Position numbers and translations under genes: made by a program
Notes under the pieces: generated by a model
The model's database searches: none
What the model was told of the DNA's origin: nothing
What the model saw: the letters and a program-made list of their open reading frames with translations, nothing else
Assembly (NCBI GenBank): GCA_023135165.1
Contig: JAGLTS010000004.1
Span: 1-35,063, forward strand
From: Phycisphaerales bacterium
GTDB taxonomy: Bacteria > Planctomycetota > Phycisphaerae > Phycisphaerales > JAGLTS01
Direction: 5' to 3'
Length of the DNA: 35,063 nt
Shown: positions 23,319 through 32,603 of the stretch, piece by piece
Position numbering within the stretch: the first letter of the stretch is position 1
Layout: every line of letters begins with the position of its first letter

Positions 23319-25628
23319 ATGCGATTTCCCTTGCGTCTGGGATTGGTATTCGCCGGATCGCTGCTCACCGCGGCAGGCAGCCTGAGCGCGCAGACGGACA
23401 GTTTGGCTGGGTACTTCGGCTTCACCGGCGCTGAGATAACAAAGATCGGGGACGGCGCGGGGCCTATGACCGTTGCCGATCTCGACGGCGACGGCCTGCA
23501 CGACATCATCGTCGTAAACAGCAGGCAAAGCCAACTTGATCTCCTCTATCAGAAGCCCGACGCTTCACCGGACGAAGTCGACCAGACCCTTGACGTCAAC
23601 GAGCTACCCAGCCATTGGCGGTTCCGACGTGAAGAACTGACCGTTTCACACACGGTCACAGTCGTCACCGCACATGACGTCGATGGCGACGGCCTGGTGG
23701 ATCTCATCTACGTCGGCCGACCGGGCGAACTGGTCGTCATGCGCCAAGATCCGGTCGGCGTATTCGACACGGCGGTCACGCATCGCGTGCGCGGCATCGC
23801 CGCCGGGCCGGACGGTTTGGCGATCGTGGATGTGCTCGGCAACGAAGATCCCGAGGTGTGCGTCCTTGTTGACGCAGGTATTCATATCTTCCCGATGACC
23901 CGGGCAGCCCGGCCTCGGTTCGGCGATCCGGTCAAGCTCACCGCCGACGATGACATTGTGGCGTTCTTCGCTGAGGATTTCGACGGGGATGGTCGGGCCG
24001 ATCTGCTTGCCGTGATTCCCGAACATGACGTTCCGCTCCGCCTTTGGCTGCAACACCGCGATGCGGAGGGCGGGTACATGGGGCCGGAGCTTCGGATGAA
24101 GATGCCCCCCCTTCGCGAGGTTGAACCCGTCCGGTTCGCCAATCGCGACGCAGCGTCGATCGCTGTGATCGAACGGCTGTCCAAGCGTTTGGCCGTCTAC
24201 GACCTCGTCGCTGAACCGATTGATGAGCAGGATGAGCAGCACATCCAGGCGGAGGTCTTCAGCTTCACCAATCCCGAAACGCGCGACCGAAGCGTCACAG
24301 TCGGTGACGTGGATGGTGACGGCCTGCTCGATGTCATCGCCACTGATTCGGATGCCAACGCCGTCGTCGTCTTCCGCCAAGCCCCGAAGCGAGGTCTGCT
24401 GCCCGGAACGCTGTACCCGTCGCTCAAAGGTCTCAGTGGGCTGGCGGTCGGAATGCACGATGGTGACGGCTCACTCGAAGTGGCGGTGCTCAGCAAGGAC
24501 GAGAAAATCGTTGGATTGACCCGGTTCCACGGCGCGGCGCTCGGCTTCCCCACTGCGGTGTCGATCGTAACGCCCGGCAGCGATCCGGTCGCCATGACCA
24601 TTGCAAGGCTGCAAGGAACGCTCACCGCGGCTGTCATCGTGAAGAAGAAGCGCGATCACGTCCTGGAACTCCACCCGCTCGATGATGGCACCGAGTCCAC
24701 CACCGTCGAGCTTGAAGGCGTGAGCCGGTCCCCTACCACCATTCGCGCCTGTGATGCGGATCAGGATGATCAAACCGACCTGCTCCTCTTCACGCCGAAT
24801 GAACCGATGACCGTCGTCCGGGCGAGTGAGTCCGGCATTCCCGATGAAGTACTCACCGACGAGAAGATGCCGCAGTTCGGTCTCGTGTCCGCAGCGACCG
24901 ATTCCAACACCGCGCTCTTTGACATGGATGGCGACGGCAAGGATGAACTGCTCATCGCGGATGTGAACTTCGTCCGCGCCTGCCGGTATGACACTACGCG
25001 CGGATGGACCGTCGTTGAACAAGTCAACGCTGCGGACGCGGCGACGAAGCTCGTCAGTGTCGGCGTTCTAGGCCGGCGCATTGTCGCAGCCGACCGCGAG
25101 AACGAGCGTCTCCTGATCATCGGTCGAGGCGAGGACGACGGGCAGTGGTCGATTCTGCGAACACTCGATCTGCAAGGGTTCAGAATCCGGCGCATCTTCA
25201 CCGGCGCGTTCTCCGGCGACGGTCGGCCGAACATCCTCTGCACCGGCGATGCGGGCTTCGCCGTTGTTCGACTCGCGGGTGAACGCCTCACGCTGCATCA
25301 ATTCGCCGATCATCGCACCGACGAAGAGGACCGACTCGAACACGAGATTGAAGCCGGCGATGTCAACGCGGATGGGCACATGGATCTGATCGTCCTCGAT
25401 GCGGGCGAACAGATGCTTGAAATCCTCACGTTCTCAAAAGCACGCCGACTGCACCCGGCGACCGAGTTCGAGGTGTTTCAGAGCAGGCTCTTTGACGGCG
25501 GGTACAGCCGCGAGTTTGAGCCTCGCCAACTTGAAATCGCGGATGTGACCGGTGACGGCGCACCAGACGTCATCGTGCTCGTGCATGATCGGATCATCGT
25601 GTATCCGCAAATGACCACACAGGACTGA
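23319..25628 (+). CDS. Secreted VCBS/FG-GAP repeat protein
   Basis: A 769-residue exported protein with signal peptide 'MRFPLRLGLVFAGSLLTAAG' (cleavage near L-S-A-Q). It has many D-x-D-G-D-G-x-x-D calcium loops: 'DLDGDGLHD', 'DVDGDGLVD', 'DFDGDGRAD', 'DVDGDGLLD', 'DMDGDGKDE', 'DVNADGHMD' and 'DVTGDGAPD'. These are the blades of an FG-GAP/VCBS beta-propeller. It is likely a cell-surface or extracellular binding protein. The ATG at 23319 is chosen over the adjoining GTG at 23316, because GGAG (23308-23311) is 7 nt upstream. It is followed after 4 nt by the next gene, so the two are an operon. Confidence 0.88.
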   Translation: MRFPLRLGLVFAGSLLTAAGSLSAQTDSLAGYFGFTGAEITKIGDGAGPMTVADLDGDGLHDIIVVNSRQSQLDLLYQKPDASPDEVDQTLDVNELPSHWRFRREELTVSHTVTVVTAHDVDGDGLVDLIYVGRPGELVVMRQDPVGVFDTAVTHRVRGIAAGPDGLAIVDVLGNEDPEVCVLVDAGIHIFPMTRAARPRFGDPVKLTADDDIVAFFAEDFDGDGRADLLAVIPEHDVPLRLWLQHRDAEGGYMGPELRMKMPPLREVEPVRFANRDAASIAVIERLSKRLAVYDLVAEPIDEQDEQHIQAEVFSFTNPETRDRSVTVGDVDGDGLLDVIATDSDANAVVVFRQAPKRGLLPGTLYPSLKGLSGLAVGMHDGDGSLEVAVLSKDEKIVGLTRFHGAALGFPTAVSIVTPGSDPVAMTIARLQGTLTAAVIVKKKRDHVLELHPLDDGTESTTVELEGVSRSPTTIRACDADQDDQTDLLLFTPNEPMTVVRASESGIPDEVLTDEKMPQFGLVSAATDSNTALFDMDGDGKDELLIADVNFVRACRYDTTRGWTVVEQVNAADAATKLVSVGVLGRRIVAADRENERLLIIGRGEDDGQWSILRTLDLQGFRIRRIFTGAFSGDGRPNILCTGDAGFAVVRLAGERLTLHQFADHRTDEEDRLEHEIEAGDVNADGHMDLIVLDAGEQMLEILTFSKARRLHPATEFEVFQSRLFDGGYSREFEPRQLEIADVTGDGAPDVIVLVHDRIIVYPQMTTQD

Positions 25629-25632
25629 TATC

Positions 25633-26499
25633 GTGAAGCGTCTGTTAATCGTAGTCGCCACGTGCCTCACAGCGTGCGCGCACCAGCCAAGCGCACCGCA
25701 TGCTCAGGCTGCGCAGGCCACGCTGAATGTCATGACGTTCAACATTCGTTATGACACGGAGCGCGATGGCGACAATCGCTGGTCGCGCCGCCGTGGTCTT
25801 GTTTATGACGTGTTTGAGACATATAAACCGGACGTCGTCGGCCTGCAGGAAGCACTGCATCACCAACTGAACGCCCTCCTCACGGATCTGCCGAACATGA
25901 AGAGCATCGGCGTCGGCAGAAGTGATGGGCAGACGCGCGGCGAGTATTCCGCCATCCTCTATCGCGCCGACCACTTCACACTCAAGGACAGCGGCACGTT
26001 CTGGCTTTCCAACACGCCGGATGTCCCTGGTTCCACATCATGGGGCAACCGGATCACGCGCATTTGCACATGGGCGAGATTCATCGACATCCGAAACGGC
26101 CAAGCGTTCTACATCTTCAACACGCACTTCGATCACCAGTCGCAGCCGGCTCGCGAGCGAAGCGCCGAACTCATCATCCAGCGCATCGCCGAACGTACGC
26201 ACAGCGACCCTGTCATCCTCACCGGAGACTTCAACGCCGGTGAAACGAATCCTGTCGTGCTCACATTGCTCGCCGATGAAACCGGACTGACCGACACGTT
26301 CCGCACGCTGCACGCCGACGCAACGGATGTCGGCACATTCAACGGTTTCGAAGGCAAGACGGACGGCGCCAAGATCGACTACGTACTGACCGACGACTCG
26401 TTCGAGATCCTCGACGCCGCAATCATCCGCGACAACAAGGCCGGCCGATATCCGTCCGACCACTTCCCCGTCAGCGCGACGTTACGCTTCGTCAGGTAA
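25633..26499 (+). CDS. Endonuclease/exonuclease/phosphatase-family lipoprotein
   Basis: A 288-residue protein of the EEP fold (DNase I/exonuclease III-like phosphodiesterases). After an N-terminal lipobox-like 'CLTAC' (Cys15) the catalytic blocks appear in order: 'LNVMTFNIRYD' (Asn37), 'DVVGLQEAL' (Glu73), 'HFDHQS', 'ILTGDFNAGETNP' and 'RYPSDHFPVSATL' (final His). It probably hydrolyses a phosphodiester outside the cytoplasm; substrate unknown. The GTG start is 4 nt after the VCBS-repeat stop, so translation is coupled. Confidence 0.88.
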   Translation: MKRLLIVVATCLTACAHQPSAPHAQAAQATLNVMTFNIRYDTERDGDNRWSRRRGLVYDVFETYKPDVVGLQEALHHQLNALLTDLPNMKSIGVGRSDGQTRGEYSAILYRADHFTLKDSGTFWLSNTPDVPGSTSWGNRITRICTWARFIDIRNGQAFYIFNTHFDHQSQPARERSAELIIQRIAERTHSDPVILTGDFNAGETNPVVLTLLADETGLTDTFRTLHADATDVGTFNGFEGKTDGAKIDYVLTDDSFEILDAAIIRDNKAGRYPSDHFPVSATLRFVR

Positions 26500-26507
26500 C
26501 ATCACGT

Positions 26508-27362
26508 GTGAAGATCATGGCTATCGTACATCCCCCGGTTCATGGGCAACGTGATGCAATGGATGAGAACATGGATGTGTTCGTCGTGCGCTGGCGGATA
26601 TCGCTGTGGTCACGTCTGTCCGTGCCGATCTTCCTGATTGTCGCCCCCTCAGTAATCGTGATCGTCTGGGCGGGCGCGACAATGATCTTCGGCCAGCGAC
26701 CACCATGGCTGTTCATCCTTGTCTGCATCGCAGCCGTGACGGTGCCCATTAGTATCGTAGCGACTGTCGTGCGCCTCACGCTTTGGCGAGGGGCTGCCCT
26801 CATCCTGACGCCGGACGGCCTCGGCCTGTGCATGTACGGTCAGACGATCATTCCGTGGCACGAGATCGAAGCGGTCGAGAAGCCCACATGGGAGGGCAAC
26901 AGGAAGTGGCCGATCCTGGGCCTGACGCTGCGCGACGGCGAGATGATCGCCGACTCGCTCAGCCGGCGTGAGCGTCGTCGTGCTCGGGTTTGGCTGCACT
27001 GCGCGTTAGCAGCACGGATTGGGTGGCGTAGGATGATGAAGGACTTCGGGCCGTACGTCATCTTGCCCCTCATCGCCGCAGCCATCCCAGGAACCCCGGT
27101 GTTTCTGGCGGGAAGCACACGGAGCCTGGCGTTCTGTGAAGAGACCGATGTGAAGCGCCTTATGGCGACGTGTCGCAAACAGACCGGCTTTGATCTGCCC
27201 CTCGTGTATCTACGGCTCGACATGCCGATCGGGGAAGTGAAGCGTCTGATTGAGCTGCACATTGAGGCGTACGGGGACGCGCAGGCCGGCGGCTTATCCG
27301 ACATCGCCCGCGACGCGGCCGTGTGCGACGGCGGCGCTCAACAACAGGATCACCCGACGTGA
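26508..27362 (+). CDS. Membrane protein, PH-like/STM3941-like
   Basis: A 284-residue protein read from GTG 26508 (ATG 26517 or 26562 are also possible). It has two membrane helices (about 36-60 and 67-90) followed by a cytoplasmic-looking domain: 'ALILTPDGLGLCMYGQTIIP' then 'WHEIEAVEKPTWEGNRKW' and 'LGLTLRDGEMI'. The T-x-D-G-L ... I-P-W-x-E-I pattern resembles bacterial PH/STM3941-type domains. A later hydrophobic stretch ('YVILPLIAAAIPGTP') and a helical C-terminus follow. The gene starts 8 nt after the phosphatase-fold gene and probably belongs to the same unit. Confidence 0.6.
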   Translation: MKIMAIVHPPVHGQRDAMDENMDVFVVRWRISLWSRLSVPIFLIVAPSVIVIVWAGATMIFGQRPPWLFILVCIAAVTVPISIVATVVRLTLWRGAALILTPDGLGLCMYGQTIIPWHEIEAVEKPTWEGNRKWPILGLTLRDGEMIADSLSRRERRRARVWLHCALAARIGWRRMMKDFGPYVILPLIAAAIPGTPVFLAGSTRSLAFCEETDVKRLMATCRKQTGFDLPLVYLRLDMPIGEVKRLIELHIEAYGDAQAGGLSDIARDAAVCDGGAQQQDHPT

Positions 27363-27379
27363 TCACTCCCAGGTCTCCA

Positions 27380-27430
27380 TCCGTGGATGCTGCGGAGGAT
27401 ATTGTCGCCGAAGCGTTTGCCGGCCTGCGG
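27380..27430 (+). pseudogene. ECF sigma factor fragment, 51-bp near-copy of the gene at 32112
   Basis: 27380-27430 matches 32196-32246 at 48 of 51 positions (differences at 27384, 27412 and 27428). It encodes 'SVDAAEDIVAEAFAGLR', the sigma-2 region peptide of the ECF sigma factor ('SADAAEDIVAEAFAGLW'). The sequence on either side of the match is unrelated, so only this fragment was copied. It lies between a membrane-protein gene and the end of the membrane-fusion gene. Confidence 0.85.
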
Positions 27431-27461
27431 GTTCCTTCAGCGCACGCTGACATCACACGCA

Positions 27462-28811
27462 TCACTCGCGCAGCTTCACGCGCGAGCCATCTTCTATGCT
27501 CGACTCGGGCGCGACGAGGATGATGTCGCCTGCCGTGAGTCCCTCGGTGATCTGGAACGACGCATCGTTCGACACGCCGACCCGCACGTTGACGAGCTGC
27601 GCCCTGCCCGACCGCATGACGAACGCTCGCCACGCACCGTCGCCGCTACGGAAAAGCGATGCGCGCGGAACGATCACAGCATCTTCGACCCGGTCTGTAT
27701 AAACCCGAACACGAACGCGGTAGTCCGCGCCGAGCGTACGGCCGTGCTCCTCCAGATCCGTGAGCACACCATCGCCAAACGCAACCGTGACGCGCACGCG
27801 CTGCTGCTCGACGCCGAGTGATGAGATCTTCGTGAAGCCCTGCGGATCGATCCGAATGACCTCTCCACCGACGGGATTCACACCAATTGCAGGGCCAAAG
27901 ATGTCAACGCGGTCGCCGACGCTGATGTTCGCGGCATCCTGCGTGAGCACCTCGACTTCGACCTGCAGGTCTTCGAGCCGGCCGATCTCCAGAAGCGCCG
28001 CCCCGACGGGCAGGACTCGCTCGTTGCTCACATGCCTCTCGGTCACCACACCATCGACGGGCGAGCGCAACGTGCCGCGAGCGCGATCACGAAGAAGCCG
28101 ATCCAACTCCGCCTGCGCTTCAGCCTGCTGCTGCTCCAGCACAGCCCGCTCAAGCGACTTCTTCTCGACATACTCGGTGATCGTCCTCGGCCAGACACCG
28201 ACCGCAGCCCGAATCGCCTGCAACCCGCGCCAAGAGAGGATGTCCTTGCGGTAATCCACGCGCGACTCGATCTCCGTGAGTTCCGCCTCGTCAAGTTCAC
28301 TTGCGGTCGTTGCGGAACCTTCCGCCGCTGCGCGCGTGCGCTGAAGCTGGCGCTCCGAGAACGCCATCCTCGCCTGACTGGCCTTGGTTTCCTCCTCTGC
28401 AGCCTCGACCGATCGGTCGACGGACTCGAGCGTGGCGAGGATCTCCTCCAGCGCGCTATCTTCCAGCCTTGTGTCATCGTTCACCACAATCCGCGCAGCA
28501 AGCCCCGCCACCCGTGCGCTTGCCTGCGCGATGGCTGCATCCACATCGGACAGCTCCATCTGCGCAACGACCTGCCCGACCTGCACCGTCGATCCTTCAA
28601 CGAGATCGATCGCCTCGATGCGCCCCGGGAGCGGCATCGTGATGCGGTACACGTGCTCAAGCTTCGTCTTGGCTCGCTCCTCGACATACGTCCGGATCTC
28701 TCCTTGCCGCACCGTCGCGGTCTGCACGAACCTCACCCTGGTCGCTTGCATCCACGCAACGGCCATGACGACAACAACGACAACCACAACTGCAATCATC
28801 CAGCGAGACAT
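27462..28811 (-). CDS. Membrane-fusion (periplasmic adaptor) protein
   Basis: A 449-residue HlyD/MacA-type adaptor. N-terminal membrane anchor (about 5-20), first lipoyl half 'MPLPGRIEAIDLVEGSTVQV' (59-78), long coiled-coil hairpin (about 90-240, with segments rich in E and A), second lipoyl half 'GTLRSPVDGVVTERHVSNER', and beta-barrel and membrane-proximal domains ('GDRVDIFG', 'VEDAVIVPRASLFRSGDGAW'). It would link an inner-membrane pump to the periplasm or an outer-membrane exit channel. GGGAGG, overlapping the preceding stop codon region, lies 4 nt before the ATG. It is the last gene of the exporter operon, 10 nt after the permease. Confidence 0.9.
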   Translation of the reverse strand: MSRWMIAVVVVVVVVMAVAWMQATRVRFVQTATVRQGEIRTYVEERAKTKLEHVYRITMPLPGRIEAIDLVEGSTVQVGQVVAQMELSDVDAAIAQASARVAGLAARIVVNDDTRLEDSALEEILATLESVDRSVEAAEEETKASQARMAFSERQLQRTRAAAEGSATTASELDEAELTEIESRVDYRKDILSWRGLQAIRAAVGVWPRTITEYVEKKSLERAVLEQQQAEAQAELDRLLRDRARGTLRSPVDGVVTERHVSNERVLPVGAALLEIGRLEDLQVEVEVLTQDAANISVGDRVDIFGPAIGVNPVGGEVIRIDPQGFTKISSLGVEQQRVRVTVAFGDGVLTDLEEHGRTLGADYRVRVRVYTDRVEDAVIVPRASLFRSGDGAWRAFVMRSGRAQLVNVRVGVSNDASFQITEGLTAGDIILVAPESSIEDGSRVKLRE

Positions 28812-28821
28812 GACGCCTCCC

Positions 28822-31203
28822 TTATTCCTTCACATTCAGCGCATCGCGCCAGTCCATCCGCGTGATGATCCGCTGAATGATCAGATGCGTAAGCACCGTG
28901 AACACAATCGCGAGCACGACCGTCATGACCCAACTCATCGGGTGGATCACGAGCGGCATGCGGTACAGTTCCATATCGTATTCCTGCACGATCAGCGCGA
29001 TCATGATGTAGCCGAGCGGCAGGCCGAGCAGCGCGCCGAACAGGTTGACGATTAGGCTCTCGCGCAGGAAGACAGATCCGACATCACCGGCGCCGTAGCC
29101 CATCGCGCGGAACGTCGCGACCTCCCGCCGGCGCTCGCTCAGCGCGATCAGCGATGATGTGAGGATGCTCGCCGCGAAGATGACGCCGGAGAACAGGAAG
29201 AGCGCCATCATGGGCATCTTCATCGTGTCCAGGAGCAGGTGTTCGAGGTTGGCGCGCCGATCTTCGTTCGCCGTGACCCTCTGGAGGCCGGGCAGCGCCT
29301 TGACCGCAGCGTAGAAAGCAGCGCGTTCCCCTGCGGCGGGTGAGACCTTGAGTTGCACCATCGACACCGCCGAGGCCTCACCGACGAGACGATTCAGGTA
29401 GTCGTAGTCGGCGTACGCGCTCATGCCGATGTAACTGTCAGCGATCCGAGCGACCACGGCACGACGAGGTTCGCGCAGCCCCTTGACGGGCACGATCTCT
29501 ACTGTGCCGCCCGCCTGCACATCGAGCAGGTCCGCCAGTTTGCGCGTCAGGAGAAGACCGTGCCCGGGCAGCGTGATCGGGTTTCCGTCAGCATCACGCG
29601 GGACGGTAAGCGTAGCGGATGGGACCAGGCCGGTGATGCCAAGACGTTTTTCGCGTCGTCCGTGCCGAAAGGTGCAGGGTACGGTGAATACGGCTTCGGC
29701 GCGTTCCACGCCCGGCAGCCGGCGCGCCTCTAAGTACGCCCCCTCGTCACGGTCATCCTTGAAGATCAGGTCGTAGTCGCTCGCGAGCACCTTGTCGAAC
29801 TGGAAGTCGATCATGTAGTGCATCGAGTCGTTCATGAAGAACGCCATGAGGATGATGGCGGCGCCGAGCGATGCGGCGAACGCTCCGACGATCGTACGAG
29901 TTCGATTTCGGAAGATGCGCCGCAGGATCATCTGCCAACGGAAGTCCAGTCGCCGCCACAGGCCGGCCCATCGCTCCAGCGCGATGGACCCGCCGCTGGT
30001 CGGCGGCCGGGGCCGCATCGCCTCTGCCGGACTGAGTTGAGCGATCGACCGCACGCCGCGCCACGAACCGATCAGCGAGAAGGCGACGCTGACCAGCACG
30101 CCGAACAGCATCGTCCGCGGGTAGGGCCGGTTCACGAGTTCCGGGAACTCGAAGAGTTGCCGGTAGAGCTGCGTCATCCCCCCGGCGAGCAGGTAGCCGA
30201 GCGCACAGCCGACGAACCCGCCCGCCAGGCCGACCGACAGGCCGAACTTGACGAAGTGCCGCATCAGTTCGCCCCGGCCGTAGCCGATCGCTTTGAGCGT
30301 GCCGACGATCGTGCGTTGCTGCTCCGCGATGCGGGTCATGAGGATATTGAGCACAAGCGCTGCCACGGTGAGGAAGATCGCGGGCACGACCTTGGCGCTG
30401 ACGCGCAGCCCGTTGATCTCGTCACTGAGCACGCGGTGCGAGGTCTGCTCCTTGCGCGGCGTCGTGCCGAACACGCCGAACGGTTCAAGCCGATGCTCAA
30501 TCTGCGCCAGGATCAGCTCGGGTCGGCCGCGGTGGGCTGCATCAAGCAGGCCGAGCACCTGATTGCACGCCCCGTCGAAGTCGAACACCTCTTCCGCGAA
30601 GTCGTGCCGGAGGTAGAACACGCCGTAGTTCTCTTTCTCCGGCGCAAGGCCGCCCGGCTCAATCAGATAGACGAACTCGCTACTGATGGCCGTGCCGACG
30701 ACGAGCAACTCCTCCTTACGGTTGTTCAGAACCAGGTGAATCGTCTCTCCCGGCGCGATGTCGTGAGCCCGCGCGAAAGCGTCGCCGACGATCACTTCGC
30801 TGCGATGGTCCGCCGTGAAATACCCCCCGCTGACAAGCACCACGTCGTTGATAATCGGCTCAGGCGATGCGGGCAGCGAGATGACTCGGCCGGAGAGCGG
30901 CTTGGCAACGCCTTCCAGATCAACCGTGACCTCGAACACGATGCGCGGGCGCAGTGCGGTGATGCCCGGAACATCACCGATCGCGAGCGCTTCCGACACC
31001 GGCGCTTTTTTCAACTCAACGGAGAAGTCCGCCATTCGGCACTGCGCGTAGTAGCTCGCCCGGGATTCGACGAGGTTGTTGTACGCCGAGCCGAGCGTCA
31101 CGAAGCACATCGTGCCTACCGCCACGATGACGAGGATGGCGGCGAGCGTTCCACGCGCCGCAAGCAGATCGCGCACGAGTTTGCGATCCAGCGCGGTCAC
31201 CAT
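28822..31203 (-). CDS. ABC transporter permease (MacB/FtsX type)
   Basis: A 793-residue permease with two FtsX-like halves. The first membrane helix is at about 19-40, followed by a large periplasmic domain (about 45-265); helices at about 271-292, 319-340 and 365-382; then a second unit with a helix at about 438-456, a second periplasmic domain (about 460-650) and three C-terminal helices ('VIFAASILTSSLIALSE', 'LFGALLGLPLGYIMIALIV', 'VMTVVLAIVFTVLTHLII'). The coupling segment 'GTLKAIGYGRGELMRHFVKF' and 'EVATFRAMGYG' is where such permeases meet the ATPase. This is a mechano-transmission exporter type that acts on periplasmic substrates such as lipids, lipoproteins, peptides or antibiotics. 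Its ATG overlaps the ATPase stop by 7 nt. Confidence 0.92.
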   Translation of the reverse strand: MVTALDRKLVRDLLAARGTLAAILVIVAVGTMCFVTLGSAYNNLVESRASYYAQCRMADFSVELKKAPVSEALAIGDVPGITALRPRIVFEVTVDLEGVAKPLSGRVISLPASPEPIINDVVLVSGGYFTADHRSEVIVGDAFARAHDIAPGETIHLVLNNRKEELLVVGTAISSEFVYLIEPGGLAPEKENYGVFYLRHDFAEEVFDFDGACNQVLGLLDAAHRGRPELILAQIEHRLEPFGVFGTTPRKEQTSHRVLSDEINGLRVSAKVVPAIFLTVAALVLNILMTRIAEQQRTIVGTLKAIGYGRGELMRHFVKFGLSVGLAGGFVGCALGYLLAGGMTQLYRQLFEFPELVNRPYPRTMLFGVLVSVAFSLIGSWRGVRSIAQLSPAEAMRPRPPTSGGSIALERWAGLWRRLDFRWQMILRRIFRNRTRTIVGAFAASLGAAIILMAFFMNDSMHYMIDFQFDKVLASDYDLIFKDDRDEGAYLEARRLPGVERAEAVFTVPCTFRHGRREKRLGITGLVPSATLTVPRDADGNPITLPGHGLLLTRKLADLLDVQAGGTVEIVPVKGLREPRRAVVARIADSYIGMSAYADYDYLNRLVGEASAVSMVQLKVSPAAGERAAFYAAVKALPGLQRVTANEDRRANLEHLLLDTMKMPMMALFLFSGVIFAASILTSSLIALSERRREVATFRAMGYGAGDVGSVFLRESLIVNLFGALLGLPLGYIMIALIVQEYDMELYRMPLVIHPMSWVMTVVLAIVFTVLTHLIIQRIITRMDWRDALNVKE

Positions 31204-31961
31204 GTGATCTCCTCAGCCGAGACGCGCCGCGTGCTGACGGTCGTCTCCACGATCCTGCCGCTCCCCATACGGACCATGCGGTGCGCCATCTGGGCGATCG
31301 GTGCGTTGTGCGTCACGATCACGATCGTCGTTCCCAACTCGTCGTTCAGCTTCGTCAGCACCCCCAGCACCATCTTGCCCGTCGCCGCATCCAGCGCGCC
31401 TGTCGGCTCATCGCACAGGATCAGTTTCGGCCGCTTCGCCAGCGCCCGTGCAATCGCCACGCGCTGTTGTTCGCCGCCGGATAGCTGCGACGGGAAGTGA
31501 TCCATGCGATCGGCAAGCCCGACAAGCGTGAGCGATTCCTCAGCGGACATCGCGCCATCAACGAGTTCCGACGCGACGCGGATGTTCTCGCGCGCGGTCA
31601 GCGTCGGTACGAGGTTGTAGAACTGAAACACAAAACCGATCTCACGCCGTCTGTATGTCGTGAGCTGCGCATCACTCAGCCCGGCCAGGTCGCGCCCCTC
31701 GAAACGAACATCGCCGCTCGTCGCACGATCGATCCCGCCGATGATGTTGAGCACCGTCGTCTTGCCCGAGCCGGAGGGTCCGACGATCGTGAGGATCTCG
31801 CCCGTGCGGACATCCATATCGATGCCCTTGAGGACGTGCACATCCACCTCGCCGGCGTGGAACGTGCGATGGACGCTGCGCAGCTCAAGCAGCAGCCCGT
31901 CGTCCGCAGCCGGAGCATGGTCGCCATCCATCACGGGAGTCACAGTGCGTGATCGGGACAT
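31197..31961 (-). CDS. ABC transporter ATPase (LolD/MacB type)
   Basis: A 254-residue ATPase: Walker A 'GPSGSGKT' (61-68), Q-loop Gln113 in 'FVFQFYNLVP', signature 'LSGGEQQRV' (160-168), Walker B 'LILCDEPTGALD' (180-191) and switch 'IVTHNAPI'. The 'H-V-L-K-G-I-D' N-terminus and 'P-T-L-T-A-R-E-N' are typical of the LolD/MacB subgroup. ATG 31961 is chosen for GAGG, 7 nt upstream; an ATG further in (31931) is less likely. It is the first gene of the exporter operon and diverges from the ECF sigma gene. Confidence 0.95.
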   Translation of the reverse strand: MSRSRTVTPVMDGDHAPAADDGLLLELRSVHRTFHAGEVDVHVLKGIDMDVRTGEILTIVGPSGSGKTTVLNIIGGIDRATSGDVRFEGRDLAGLSDAQLTTYRRREIGFVFQFYNLVPTLTARENIRVASELVDGAMSAEESLTLVGLADRMDHFPSQLSGGEQQRVAIARALAKRPKLILCDEPTGALDAATGKMVLGVLTKLNDELGTTIVIVTHNAPIAQMAHRMVRMGSGRIVETTVSTRRVSAEEITW

Positions 31962-32035
31962 GAGAGAACCTCGCCACACGCCGGTCGCCAGCGTCAAGTC
32001 GCCTGCTGATTCACCCGCCCGGGGATGACAACCGA

Positions 32036-32056
32036 TAATCTACACGAGAAACGTGT
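32036..32056. promoter_or_regulatory. Divergent promoter of exporter and sigma genes
   Basis: TAATCT (32036-32041, plus) and TAGATT (32042-32037, minus) overlap and could serve as -10 boxes for the two divergent units. An inverted repeat, ACACG (32042-32046) and CGTGT (32052-32056), separated by 5 nt, is next to them and is an operator candidate. Weak evidence. Confidence 0.35.
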
Positions 32057-32111
32057 GCGCTTTCACCTGGATTGCGCCGTTATTTCAACGACGACGAGGC
32101 TCCTTACTGTG

Positions 32112-32603
32112 ATGGATGACCTGTCAGATCGGTTGGAGCGCCTGGTTGATGACCATGCTGCCGGTCTGAAGCTCTACGCTCGATCGCTCGGCGCCTCCGC
32201 GGATGCTGCGGAGGATATTGTCGCCGAGGCGTTTGCCGGCCTGTGGAGGCAGCTTGCCGATGGTCGAAAGATCGACGTACCACCAGCCTACCTCGCGCGG
32301 TGTGTGCGCCACGCTGCCGGTCGCCGACTGCAGCGTGATGCGCGCCGCCGAGCCGTCGAATCGCAGGCGCCGACGCAAGATTGGTTCGATCCGGACCGTG
32401 GCGCCGATCTCACCGCCTGGGCTGCACGGGCCGTCGCTTCCCTCCCCGTCAAGCAGCGCGAGGTCGTCATCCTCAAGATCTGGTCCGGACTGACATTCGA
32501 GCAGATCGGCCGTGCGCTTGACATCCCCATCAGCACGGCAGGCCACCGCTACCGCACCGCGCTTGAGACGCTCAGCCGCGAGGAAAAACCCCATGAACAC
32601 TGA
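32112..32603 (+). CDS. ECF (extracytoplasmic function) sigma factor
   Basis: A 163-residue sigma-70-like factor. Region 2 at about 15-50 ('AAGLKLYARSLGASADAAED', 'IVAEAFAGLWRQL') and region 4 at about 105-155 ('VASLPVKQREVVILKIWSGL', 'TFEQIGRALDIPISTAGHRY') with the usual helix-turn-helix. The spacing is typical of small ECF sigmas. The ATG (or GTG at 32109) is 12 or 9 nt after a GAGG. It is followed, with an 11-nt overlap, by a single-helix membrane protein, the normal arrangement for an anti-sigma factor, and diverges from the ABC exporter. It probably drives its own operon and perhaps the exporter in response to an envelope signal. Confidence 0.92.
   Translation: MDDLSDRLERLVDDHAAGLKLYARSLGASADAAEDIVAEAFAGLWRQLADGRKIDVPPAYLARCVRHAAGRRLQRDARRRAVESQAPTQDWFDPDRGADLTAWAARAVASLPVKQREVVILKIWSGLTFEQIGRALDIPISTAGHRYRTALETLSREEKPHEH

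Noticed and set aside
29818..31500. 560-codon plus-strand reading frame opposite the permease and ATPase
   Set aside because: It is antisense to two well-supported genes and its translation is Arg/His-rich low-complexity sequence.
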